Shown piece after piece: positions 55,372 to 63,560 of a stretch of 64,000 nucleotides of DNA (position 1 is the first letter of the stretch; the number at the start of each line of letters is the position of its first letter). The stretch covers positions 1-64,000 of the forward strand of contig JAABTV010000002.1 in the NCBI GenBank assembly GCA_011389685.1, written 5' to 3'. Under the pieces are notes generated by a model. It was given only the letters and a program-made list of their open reading frames with translations. It made no database searches and was not told where the DNA came from. The translations under genes were made by a program, and so were the position numbers. This stretch comes from Paracoccaceae bacterium. GTDB lineage: Bacteria; Pseudomonadota; Alphaproteobacteria; Rhodobacterales; Rhodobacteraceae.

Positions 55372-57128
55372 CGCACCGACCGCCGCATTGGGGCAGTGTC
55401 GGCATCGTGATGCTGGTGCATACCGCGCTGGACCGGGCCGAGCAGGTGGCGCGGCACTGGCATGCGGCGGGGTGCCCGATGGTCATCCATTGCGACAAGT
55501 CCACGCCGCGGCACGCCTATGAGGCGTTTCGCGCGGCGCTGGCGGACCTGACGGATATCAGGTTCTCGCGGCGTCATCGCTGTGAATGGGGCACATGGGG
55601 CATTGTCGCGGCGACACAGGAAGCCAGCGAGTTGATGCTGGAGGAGTTTGAGAAGGTGCGGCATGTCTATCTGGCCAGCGGGTCATGCCTGCCGCTGCGC
55701 CCGGTGCAGGCGTTGATCGACTATCTGGCCGAGCGGCCGCGCACCGATTTCATCGAAAGCGCGACAACGGCGGATGTGCCCTGGACGGTTGGGGGATTGG
55801 ACGAGGAACGTTTTACCCTGCGGTTTCCGTTCTCGTGGAAGCGGCAGCGGCATCTGTTCGACCGTTACGTGGCGATCCAGCGGGCGATCGGGTTCAAGCG
55901 CAAGGTGCCCCATAACATCCTGCCGCATATGGGCAGCCAGTGGTGGTGCCTGACCCGGCAAACCCTGTCGGCGATCCTGCAAGACCCGGAGCGGGCGACC
56001 TATGACCGCTTTTTCCGGCGGGTCTGGATCCCCGACGAGAGTTATTTCCAGACGCTGGCGCGGCTTTATTCGACCAATATCGAGAGCCGGTCGCTGACCC
56101 TGTCGAAGTTCGATTTCCAGGGCAAGCCGCATATCTTCTATGACGATCACCTGCAATTGTTGCGGCGGTCGGATTGTTTCGTGGCGCGCAAGATCTGGGC
56201 CCATGCCGACCGTATTTACGATGCGTTCCTGACCGGTCCCGAGGGCGCAATGAGCCGGACCGAGCCGAACCCCGGCAAGATCGACCGGATTTTCGCCAAG
56301 GCGGTGGAGCGGCGCACGCGCGGGCGGCCGGGTCTTTTCATGCAAAGCCGCTTTCCCAACGAGGGCTGGGAGAACGGCAGGACCGGCGGGCCATATTCGG
56401 TGTTTCAGGGATTTGCCGAACTGTTCGAGGATTTCGAACCGTGGCTGGCCAAGGCCACCGGGGCGCGGGTGCATGGGCATCTGTTCGCGCCGGAGCGGGT
56501 GGAATATGACGGCGAGCAGCCGGTGATCAACGGCGCGCTGTCAGACAGTGCGGCGACCCGCGATTATAACCGCAAGGCGTTTCTGACCAGCCTGATCTGG
56601 AACACGCGCGGCGAACGGCAATGTTTTCAGCTTGGCCCCGCCGACATCCCCTGCCCCGGCAAGACCCCGGAAGACGAGCCCGACATGGATCTGAGCTGGA
56701 TGATCGCGGGTGACCCCAATGCCCAGGTCAGCGTGATCAGCGGGGCCTGGGCCGTGCCGCTGTTCAAATCGAACCTCAATTTCGCTGATATCCGGGCCGA
56801 GGCGGCGCGGCTTCAGAAGATCGAGAGCGAGCATCTCGACGTGCTGCGCAGCCCCTATTCCAAGGCGCGCATCCGTATCTGGACGATGGCGGATTTCATC
56901 GAAAGCCCGATGGAATCGCTTCAGACCATCATCGACGAGATCGGCAACAAGGGGCTGCGGCGGCTGGCCGAGGCACCGCGCATGACCGATCTTTCGGGGT
57001 TCGGCCAGTTCCTACAGAACCTCAAGAACCAGGGGATGCACCCCTATCTGATGGGCGATTTCCCGGTGGTGGGCGAACCGGTCGGAACGGATAACGGCAA
57101 GCCCCGCAAACCCTATCTGGTGCAATAG
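55368..57128 (+). CDS. Core-2/I-branching (GT14-type) beta-N-acetylglucosaminyl- or xylosyltransferase with unknown C-terminal domain
   Basis: The 586-residue protein begins with a GT14-type domain (about 10-300): VMLVHTALDRAEQVARHW, HCDKSTPRHAYE, HRCEWGTWGIVAATQEASELML, HVYLASGSCLPLRP and GSQWWCLTR. The remaining 280 residues are not recognisable as a known fold by eye. They contain PNEGWENGRTGGPYSVFQGF and MDLSWMIAGDPNAQVSVISGAW. The first domain would transfer GlcNAc or xylose, and the second may process or bind the product. It is translationally coupled upstream and one codon boundary from the sulfotransferase. Confidence 0.82.
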   Translation: MTHRPPHWGSVGIVMLVHTALDRAEQVARHWHAAGCPMVIHCDKSTPRHAYEAFRAALADLTDIRFSRRHRCEWGTWGIVAATQEASELMLEEFEKVRHVYLASGSCLPLRPVQALIDYLAERPRTDFIESATTADVPWTVGGLDEERFTLRFPFSWKRQRHLFDRYVAIQRAIGFKRKVPHNILPHMGSQWWCLTRQTLSAILQDPERATYDRFFRRVWIPDESYFQTLARLYSTNIESRSLTLSKFDFQGKPHIFYDDHLQLLRRSDCFVARKIWAHADRIYDAFLTGPEGAMSRTEPNPGKIDRIFAKAVERRTRGRPGLFMQSRFPNEGWENGRTGGPYSVFQGFAELFEDFEPWLAKATGARVHGHLFAPERVEYDGEQPVINGALSDSAATRDYNRKAFLTSLIWNTRGERQCFQLGPADIPCPGKTPEDEPDMDLSWMIAGDPNAQVSVISGAWAVPLFKSNLNFADIRAEAARLQKIESEHLDVLRSPYSKARIRIWTMADFIESPMESLQTIIDEIGNKGLRRLAEAPRMTDLSGFGQFLQNLKNQGMHPYLMGDFPVVGEPVGTDNGKPRKPYLVQ

Positions 57129-58556
57129 ATGCAAAGCCCCTTTGATTACTTCGTCATTTTCGCAGAGATGCGGACCGGTTCGAATTTCCTTGAATCGAAC
57201 CTCAACGCGTTTCCCGGGATTTCCTGCCTGGGCGAGGCGTTCAATCCGCATTTCATCGGCTATCCCAACCGCGAGGAGTGCCTTGGCGTGAGCGAAGAGG
57301 CACGCAATAGCGACCCGATGACGCTCATCCATGCGGTCAGGAATGCGCAGGGCATCGCCGGATTCCGGTTCTTTCACGATCACGACCCGAGAATTCTGGA
57401 ACCCATCCTGACCGATCCGCGCTGTGCCAAGATCATCCTGACGCGCAACCCGGTCGAAAGCTATGTCAGCTGGAAGATCGCGCAGGCGACCGGGCAATGG
57501 AAGCTGACCAATGTGCGCAAGCGCAAGGAAGCCAGGGCGCGGTTCGACGCGGGCGAGTTCAAGGCGCATCTCGAAGAGTTGCAGGATTTCCAGGTGATGT
57601 TGCTCAGGGCGCTTCAGACCACGGGGCAGACCGCGTTCCATGTCGCCTATGAGGATCTGCAGGATGTCGAGGTGATGAACGGCATCGCGAAATGGCTGGG
57701 TCAGCCGGACCGGCTCGACAATCTGGAAAAGAACCTCAAGCGGCAGAACCCCGAGCCGATTTCCGAGAAGGTGGAAAATTTCGACGAGATGCGCGCAGCA
57801 CTTGCCGATCTGGACCGGTTCAACCTGAGCCGGACTCCGAATTTCGAGCCGCGCCGCGGGGCGGTGGTGCCAAGCTATGTCGCCTGCGCGCGGGCGCCGC
57901 TGATGTATCTGCCGATCCGGTCGGCGCCCGAGGCCGAAGTCCGGGCATGGATGGCCGCGCTTGACGGGGTGGACGAGGCGGCGCTGCTGAGCGATTTCAA
58001 CCAGAAGAGCCTGCGCCACTGGATGCGGAGCCATCCGGGGCATCGGTCGTTCACCGTGCTGCGGCATCCGGTGGCGCGGGCGCATCATGCCTTTGTCAGC
58101 CGCATCCTGATGACCGGTCCGGGCAGTTTCGCCGGCATCCGCAAGACCCTGCGCCGGGTTCACAAGCTGCCCATTCCCGCCGAGGCGCCCGATGCTTCAT
58201 GGGGCCCGGTCGAGCATCGCGCCGCGTTTCTGGCGTTCCTCGATTTCGTCAAGGCAAACCTTTCGGGGCAAAGCGCGGTGCGCCAGGACGGGGCCTGGGC
58301 CAGCCAGGCGGGCATCCTGCAAGGCATGGGGAGTTTCGCCCTGCCCGATTTCGTGCTGCGCGAGGAGGAGCTGGCCGCCTACCTGCCCGCGATTGCCCAG
58401 CAGGTGGGATATGGCGATGCGCCGGACCCGGGCGCGGCGCCTGCCGAGGGGCCGGTCACGCTTGCCGAGATCTATGACGGGGAGATCGAGGCCGCGGCGC
58501 AGGACGCCTATCAGCGCGATTACATGGTCTTTGGCTTCGGGGCGTGGCGGGAGTGA
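57129..58556 (+). CDS. Sulfotransferase (Stf0/NodH-like) with a second sulfotransferase-like C-terminal half
   Basis: The 475-residue protein has an N-terminal sulfotransferase. The 5'-phosphosulfate loop EMRTGSNFLESNL is at about 13-25, and the 3'-phosphate motif KIILTRNPVESYVSW at about 97-112. From about 250 a second part has SFTVLRHPVARAHHAFVSR, a Sulfotransfer_2-like 3'-phosphate motif, but no clear 5' loop, so it may be a degenerate or acceptor-binding copy. It presumably sulfates the glycan built by the preceding transferases. It starts directly after the GT14 stop. The following gap is entirely repeat copy 3. Confidence 0.85.
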   Translation: MQSPFDYFVIFAEMRTGSNFLESNLNAFPGISCLGEAFNPHFIGYPNREECLGVSEEARNSDPMTLIHAVRNAQGIAGFRFFHDHDPRILEPILTDPRCAKIILTRNPVESYVSWKIAQATGQWKLTNVRKRKEARARFDAGEFKAHLEELQDFQVMLLRALQTTGQTAFHVAYEDLQDVEVMNGIAKWLGQPDRLDNLEKNLKRQNPEPISEKVENFDEMRAALADLDRFNLSRTPNFEPRRGAVVPSYVACARAPLMYLPIRSAPEAEVRAWMAALDGVDEAALLSDFNQKSLRHWMRSHPGHRSFTVLRHPVARAHHAFVSRILMTGPGSFAGIRKTLRRVHKLPIPAEAPDASWGPVEHRAAFLAFLDFVKANLSGQSAVRQDGAWASQAGILQGMGSFALPDFVLREEELAAYLPAIAQQVGYGDAPDPGAAPAEGPVTLAEIYDGEIEAAAQDAYQRDYMVFGFGAWRE

Positions 58557-58559
58557 TCC

Positions 58560-58692
58560 AGAGCGTGTTGCGTCGAATGGGATTCGGCTGACGTCTAACG
58601 AAAGGACAACGCCCGCCCTTGGAGCCGGTCGGGCACTGCCCGGGCTGCAAGCAGCCCGTGCGGGGTGCCTTCGATTGAGGGCAACACGCCCT
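58560..58692. repeat. Structured repeat family, copy 3, with imperfect terminal inverted repeats
   Basis: The left end AGAGCGTGTTGCGTCGAAT and the right end (reverse complement) AGGGCGTGTTGCCCTCAAT match at 14 of 19 positions. The left 50 bp resembles copy 2 (GGATTC, TAACGAAAGG). An inner GGGCTGCAAGCAGCCC hairpin replaces the GGCGGC one. It fills the gap and supplies two bases of the ptsN TAG stop. Confidence 0.7.
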
Positions 58693-59155
58693 ATGCAGCC
58701 TGAACCGACTGGTTCTCGGTCAGGATGGTATAAAGCGTGGCCGGGTCGGAATTGGCCCGCAGCTTGGTGCAGACATCGGCGTCACGCAGGGTGCGGGACA
58801 CCCGGGCCAGTGCCTTGAGATGTTCGACGCCGGCCTCTTTCGGGGCGAAGAGCGCGAAGGCGATATCGACCGGCTGACGGTCAACCGCTTCGAATTCGAT
58901 GGGCTTTTCCAGCAACACGAAAACACCGACCACCTGATCGACATCTTCGATGCGGGCATGTGGCAGGGCGACGCCATGGCCGACCCCGGTCGGACCGAGG
59001 CTCTCGCGTTCGAGCAAGGCATCCACCGCGCGGGTGGTGTTGATGCCATAGACCGCATTCGCGATCTCGCCCATTTCATGAAGCAGGCGCTTCTTGCTCG
59101 AGGCGGTCGAGATGACCTTGACCGCCTCCACCTTGAGGATCTTGGAAAGTTCCAT
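58691..59155 (-). CDS. ptsN: Nitrogen PTS enzyme IIA
   Basis: The 154-residue EIIA-Ntr accepts phosphate at His66 in GVALPHARIEDVD and regulates potassium, nitrogen and stress functions. It has the usual FVLLEKPIEFEAVDRQPVDIAFALFAP. It follows hpf by 50 bp, as in many proteobacteria, but rpoN is absent from this copy of the neighbourhood. Its stop codon is formed at the edge of the repeat. Confidence 0.96.
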   Translation of the reverse strand: MELSKILKVEAVKVISTASSKKRLLHEMGEIANAVYGINTTRAVDALLERESLGPTGVGHGVALPHARIEDVDQVVGVFVLLEKPIEFEAVDRQPVDIAFALFAPKEAGVEHLKALARVSRTLRDADVCTKLRANSDPATLYTILTENQSVQAA

Positions 59156-59205
59156 ATCTGTCTCTGTCGCTCCGACAATGCGGGACGCGGTGCGACCCGG
59201 TTGCC

Positions 59206-59775
59206 TCAGTTTTGCGGGTCGATCCAGCCGATATTGCCGTCATCGCGGCGATATACGACGTTCAGCCCGTCTTTACCCTCTTTGCGGAAGACAAGAACCG
59301 GGGCGCCCGCGAGTTCCATATGCATGACCGCCTCTCCGACGGAGAGGGATGGAATGCTGGTTTCCATCTCGGCCACGATGATGGGTTGAAGGTTCTCGGG
59401 CTCCGAATCCTCGTCTTCGTGATCTGAGGCGAGGATATACGAGGACGCCTGCATGAGTTCAACCGGTTCACCGCGGTCGCGGTGGTGATCTTTCAACCGA
59501 CGCTTGTAGCGGCGCAACTGCTTTTCCATCTTGCCCGCGCAAGCGTCGAAAGCGGAATAGATTTCATTGGCATGGGCCTTGGCCGAGGCGGTCAGCCCGG
59601 TCGAGAGATGCACGAGGGCTTCGCAGACAAACTCGTGCGCGCTTTTGGAAAAGATGATGTTCGCATCGGTGGGGCGTTCGGCATATTTGCTGATCACCGC
59701 GCCAAGTTCTTCCTGAACATGGGTTTGCAGCGCGGTGCCGATGTCGATGTGTTTTCCGCTGATCTGATAGCGCAT
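59206..59775 (-). CDS. hpf: Ribosome hibernation promoting factor, long form
   Basis: The 189-residue protein has the N-terminal HPF/RaiA fold, MRYQISGKHIDIGTALQTHVQEELGAVISKY. The C-terminal dimerisation domain (from about 125) has MELAGAPVLVFRKEGKDGLNVVYRRDDGNIGWIDP. Long HPF makes 100S ribosome dimers in resting cells. The ATG has AGGAG 7 nt upstream; the 26 extra residues in the track are unsupported. The 227-bp gap to lptB holds no gene. Confidence 0.96.
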   Translation of the reverse strand: MRYQISGKHIDIGTALQTHVQEELGAVISKYAERPTDANIIFSKSAHEFVCEALVHLSTGLTASAKAHANEIYSAFDACAGKMEKQLRRYKRRLKDHHRDRGEPVELMQASSYILASDHEDEDSEPENLQPIIVAEMETSIPSLSVGEAVMHMELAGAPVLVFRKEGKDGLNVVYRRDDGNIGWIDPQN

Positions 59776-60002
59776 CTTGTCTCCTTTGCGTGACAATTCG
59801 GGCATTTTCCGGGGCTTTGCCACGGCTGTTATTTTTCCCGAATGCTGAAACATGACTGCCGGGATTCCTGTTCGCCATTGTCCCCTGACATGCAGGTCAA
59901 AACGCGGGGCGGGTCAATATCCACGGCTGTCATGAAATTATTCTGAAGCAATCAAAGCGGGCAAGTCAATCAAATCCGGTGCGCATCGCGACAGGTTTAC
60001 CG

Positions 60003-60773
60003 TCAGGAGATTCGAAAGTTCTCACCCAGGTAGACGCGGCGCACATTCTCGTTTTCCACCACGTCGGCGGGGCTGCCTGACATCAGGACCTTGCCATCGT
60101 GCAGGATATAGGCGCGGTCGACGATTTCGAGGGTTTCGCGCACATTATGATCGGTAATCAGCACACCGATGCCGCGTTTCCTGAGATCGGCGACCAGGTG
60201 GCGGATGTCGTTCACGCTGATCGGGTCGACCCCGGCGAAGGGTTCGTCGAGCAGGAGGTAGTTGGGGTTGGCCGCAAGGCAGCGGGCGATTTCGACGCGG
60301 CGGCGCTCACCGCCCGAAAGGGCCAGCGCGGGGGCGCGGCGCAGATGTTCGATGGAAAAATCCGACAGCAGCTCTTCGAGCCGTTCGCGGCGCTTGTGGC
60401 GGTCGGATTCCGAGATTTCGAGCACCGAGAGGATGTTGTCCTCGACGCTCATGCCGCGAAAGATCGACATTTCCTGCGGCAGGTAACCGATGCCCAGTTT
60501 CGCGCGGCGATACATCGGCAGGCCGGTCACGTCGCGCCCGTCGACCAGCACCTGCCCACCCTCGGGAAAGATCAGCCCGCAGATCGCATAGAAACAGGTC
60601 GTCTTGCCCGACCCGTTGGGACCGAGCAGGCCGACCACCTCGCCGCGTTGCAGATCCATGGTGACATCGCGGATGACAACGCGTTTCTTGTAGCTTTTGC
60701 GCAGGTTTCGAATGCGCAGGCCCGAGCTTCCCTCGGTGAGCGTGAGGCCGGGTTTCGCGGATCCGTCACTCAT
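60003..60773 (-). CDS. lptB: LPS export ABC transporter ATPase LptB
   Basis: The 256-residue ATPase powers LPS transfer from the inner membrane through LptFG. Walker A is GPNGSGKTT (51-59), the signature LSGGERRR, Walker B YLLLDEPFAGVDP, and the switch His in VLITDHNVRET. It overlaps the end of lptA by 8 bp. The start is the ATG giving MSDGSAKPG. Confidence 0.97.
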   Translation of the reverse strand: MSDGSAKPGLTLTEGSSGLRIRNLRKSYKKRVVIRDVTMDLQRGEVVGLLGPNGSGKTTCFYAICGLIFPEGGQVLVDGRDVTGLPMYRRAKLGIGYLPQEMSIFRGMSVEDNILSVLEISESDRHKRRERLEELLSDFSIEHLRRAPALALSGGERRRVEIARCLAANPNYLLLDEPFAGVDPISVNDIRHLVADLRKRGIGVLITDHNVRETLEIVDRAYILHDGKVLMSGSPADVVENENVRRVYLGENFRIS

Positions 60774-61260
60774 TGGATTGCAGCACGGTTCTGACGCGGC
60801 CCTCCATCCGGGCGGTGCCATCGCGGGTATCGACGGTCATCCGGTCGGCGGTGATTGCCGATTGACCCTGCACCAGCAGCACGTCGCCCTGCATGAAGAT
60901 CGTGCCGCTTTCGACCGCGTAATCGGCAGTGGCGGCTTCGGCAGAATCCTCGCCCGAGACCAGCGTGACGCCACCCGACGCCTTGAGCCGCTGGATACGG
61001 CTTCCGGCCTGATCGTAGAACACCTCGACCCGGGGGGCGGAGAGGCGCATCTCGCCCTGCACGATCAACACGTCGCCGGTAAAGATCGCGGTGCCGTCAT
61101 CCTGATCGACCGAAAGCGTCTCGGCGGTGACCTCGACCGGTTGGGAGGGGTCCTGTTCGACATCGCCAAAGGCGATCTGGGCCCCCTGTGCGGCCATGGT
61201 CACAGGCAGGAGGGCGAGGCACAGGGCGACGGCGAGGGAGCGCAAGACTGGTTTTTTCAC
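60766..61260 (-). CDS. lptA: Periplasmic LPS transport protein LptA
   Basis: The 164-residue protein has a signal peptide (MKKPVLRSLAVALCLALLPVTMAAQG) and an OstA-type beta-jellyroll with repeated strands: VTAETLSVDQDDGTAIFTGDVLIVQGEMRL and MQGDVLLVQGQSAITADRM. I chose a GTG start at 61260, with AAGGA 8 nt upstream and only 4 bp from the lptC stop. The track start lies 28 codons upstream inside lptC. LptA bridges LptC to the outer-membrane LptD. Confidence 0.93.
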   Translation of the reverse strand: MKKPVLRSLAVALCLALLPVTMAAQGAQIAFGDVEQDPSQPVEVTAETLSVDQDDGTAIFTGDVLIVQGEMRLSAPRVEVFYDQAGSRIQRLKASGGVTLVSGEDSAEAATADYAVESGTIFMQGDVLLVQGQSAITADRMTVDTRDGTARMEGRVRTVLQSNE

Positions 61261-61264
61261 TGGA

Positions 61265-61879
61265 TTATTCCTTGGTATCCGGGGGATCATATACCAGCTT
61301 GATGCCATCGGTGAAGAGCAGCCTTGCATTTTCGCCATTCTCATCGGTGGTCAGAACCATGCGCCCGGCGGTAAAACGCCCTGTAGGCCCGTCTCCCGCG
61401 ACCGGGCCGGGAGTTTCGGCGTGGACGCTGCGCATGCCGGAGATCAGGTGATCGGTGGTGACGGAATAGCCTGTGGAACTGGTCACCACGACATCGCCGA
61501 TCAACTCGGCCCGGTCATCGCGTTGATCGACGATCCCTTCCTGAGCGGTGAAGGTGATCACCGCGCCGCTGGCGAGGGTGATGCGGGCGGAGAGCGTATC
61601 GGCAAGACCGCGCGACGGGTTCTCGGGATCAGGCCAGGCCGAGGTCGAGCGGAACAGGATCAGGTCGCCGTTTTCCGTGGCGCCGGCGAATTCGGGCGCG
61701 GTGACCCGTTCGTCGCGGGCCCGTTCGCGCAGATCGATGGTGGTGAAAGGGATCGTGGTCGCCGGGTCGATGTTGCGCGACAGAAGGAACAGCGTGGAGA
61801 GAATGCCCAGCGCGGCAAGCGGCAGCAGGATCTTGAGCCACGCGACGAGGCGCGAATAGAAATCGCCCCGTGCCGACAT
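61265..61879 (-). CDS. lptC: LPS transport membrane protein LptC
   Basis: The 204-residue protein has a single N-terminal transmembrane helix, WLKILLPLAALGILSTLFLLS, and a periplasmic OstA-like domain (GDLILFRSTSAWPDPENPSRG, AELIGDVVVTSSTGYSV). It begins at the ATG giving MSARGDFYSRLV, 1 bp from the kdsD stop. It hands LPS from LptBFG to LptA. Confidence 0.93.
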   Translation of the reverse strand: MSARGDFYSRLVAWLKILLPLAALGILSTLFLLSRNIDPATTIPFTTIDLRERARDERVTAPEFAGATENGDLILFRSTSAWPDPENPSRGLADTLSARITLASGAVITFTAQEGIVDQRDDRAELIGDVVVTSSTGYSVTTDHLISGMRSVHAETPGPVAGDGPTGRFTAGRMVLTTDENGENARLLFTDGIKLVYDPPDTKE

Positions 61880-61880
61880 C

Positions 61881-62849
61881 TCAGCCCAGCCCGATCCGCA
61901 GGCAGTCATGGACATGGATCAGCCCGAGGGGCCGCCCGCCATTGCCTGCTTCGGTGACGAAAAGACAGGTGATCTTGGCCGCGTTCATCTGTGCGACCGC
62001 CTCTTCGGCCAGCGCCTCGGGGGCGATGGTGCGGGGGGTGGAGGTCATCACGTCACCGGCCTTGTGATCGAGAAGCCCGGCCATGTGGCGGCGCAGGTCA
62101 CCATCGGTGATGATCCCGTCGAGCATGCCGCCGGCGCCGGTGACGCCGACCACGCCAAAGCCCTTGCTGCTGATTTCGAGAAGCGCGTCGGACATCGGGG
62201 TTTCGCCCGTGACCAGCGGCAGGGCGGCGCCCGTGTGCATCAGGTCGCGCACCCGGCTGAGCCGCGCGCCGAGCTTGCCGCCGGGGTGAAACTCGCGGAA
62301 ATGCTCGGGGGTGAAGGCGCGATGCTCCATCAGCGCGATGGCCAGCGCATCGCCCAGCGCAAGGGTCATGGTGGTGGTGGCGGTGGGCACGATGCCGTTG
62401 CCGCAAGCCTCGTCCGCCGGGGGCAGGACAATCGCCACATCGGCCTGTTTCAGGAGTGTCGATTGCGCCCTTGAGGCGACGCCGATCATCGGGATCGAGA
62501 AGCGGCGGGTATAGGCGATCATGTCGGCCAGTTCCGGCGTTTCACCCGAGTTCGAGAGCATCAGCACCACGTCGCCCTGCACCATCATGCCGAGATCGCC
62601 ATGGCTGGCCTCGGCGGGGTGGACGAATTGCGCGGGCGTGCCGGTGCTGGCCAGCGTCGCCGCGATCTTGCGCGCGATATGGCCGGATTTGCCCATGCCC
62701 GAGACGATCACCCGGCCGCGGACGCCGAGCATGAGATCAATCGCGGCGGAAAACCCGTCGCCCAGCCCATCGGCCAGCATGGTCAGCGCGTCGGCCTCGG
62801 TGCGAATCACGCGCCGCGCGGTTGCGAGGAATGTTTCGTGGTCACTCAT
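61881..62849 (-). CDS. kdsD: Arabinose-5-phosphate isomerase KdsD/KpsF
   Basis: The 322-residue enzyme makes D-arabinose-5-phosphate, the precursor of Kdo. It has the N-terminal SIS domain (VIVSGMGKSGHIARKIAATLASTGT, MLSNSGETPE, HPGGKLG) and two CBS domains (MHTGAALPLV, MTSTPRTI). It lies directly before lptC and overlaps nrnC as ATGA. Together with kdsB it supplies Kdo for LPS and perhaps capsule. Confidence 0.96.
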   Translation of the reverse strand: MSDHETFLATARRVIRTEADALTMLADGLGDGFSAAIDLMLGVRGRVIVSGMGKSGHIARKIAATLASTGTPAQFVHPAEASHGDLGMMVQGDVVLMLSNSGETPELADMIAYTRRFSIPMIGVASRAQSTLLKQADVAIVLPPADEACGNGIVPTATTTMTLALGDALAIALMEHRAFTPEHFREFHPGGKLGARLSRVRDLMHTGAALPLVTGETPMSDALLEISSKGFGVVGVTGAGGMLDGIITDGDLRRHMAGLLDHKAGDVMTSTPRTIAPEALAEEAVAQMNAAKITCLFVTEAGNGGRPLGLIHVHDCLRIGLG

Positions 62850-63460
62850 GTATGGGCAAAGATATCCGTTTCCGGCCAGCCCGCCAGATCAAGTTCGGCG
62901 CGGGTGGGCAGGAAGCGGAAACATGCCTGCGCGATCCCGGTGCGGCCTTCGCGGGCGAGCCGCTCATCGAGCTTGTCGCGCAGGGCGTGGAGATAGAGCA
63001 CATCCGAAGCGGCGTAATCGAGCTGCGCCTCGCTCAGCTCCTCGGCGCCCCAATCCGACATCTGCTGTTGCTTGGAGATGTCGACGCCGAGCAATTCCTG
63101 CAACAGGAACTTGAGCCCGTGGCGGTCGGTATAGGTGCGCACCAGTTTCGAGGCGATCTTGGTGCAATAGACCGGCGCGGTCATCACGCCGAATGTGTGC
63201 AGCAGGACGGCAATGTCGAAGCGCCCGAAATGAAACATCTTGAGCACATCCGGGTTGGCCAGCATCGCGGTCAGGTTGGGCGCCTGCGCCTGTCCCTTCA
63301 TGATCTGCACGAGATGGGCGTCGCCGTCACCGCCCGACATCTGCACCAGGCAAAGCCGGTCGCGATGGGGGTTGAGCCCCATGGTTTCGCAGTCGATCGC
63401 GACGACCGGCCCGAGATCAAGCCCGTCGGGAAGGTCGCCCTTGTAGAGATGGTTGGCCAT
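62846..63460 (-). CDS. RNase D-like 3'-5' exoribonuclease, short NrnC type
   Basis: The 204-residue protein is a lone DEDDy exonuclease domain: DCE (Asp23, Glu25), FHFGRFD (Asp82), and Tyr149/Asp153 in LDYAASDVLYL. It lacks the HRDC domains of E. coli RNase D. That size and architecture match NrnC, the alphaproteobacterial nano-RNase that degrades very short RNAs and serves in place of Orn. The usual label, ribonuclease D, is probably misleading here. It overlaps kdsD by ATGA. Confidence 0.88.
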   Translation of the reverse strand: MANHLYKGDLPDGLDLGPVVAIDCETMGLNPHRDRLCLVQMSGGDGDAHLVQIMKGQAQAPNLTAMLANPDVLKMFHFGRFDIAVLLHTFGVMTAPVYCTKIASKLVRTYTDRHGLKFLLQELLGVDISKQQQMSDWGAEELSEAQLDYAASDVLYLHALRDKLDERLAREGRTGIAQACFRFLPTRAELDLAGWPETDIFAHT

Positions 63461-63560
63461 TTGGGGTGCGCCTCTGGCTGTGATCTGTGGCCGTATCAGG
63501 CCTTTGCGGTCTTATCAGGGCTGACCCGTGAGAGATCAAGGGGCGAGTTCGGGGCGGCGC

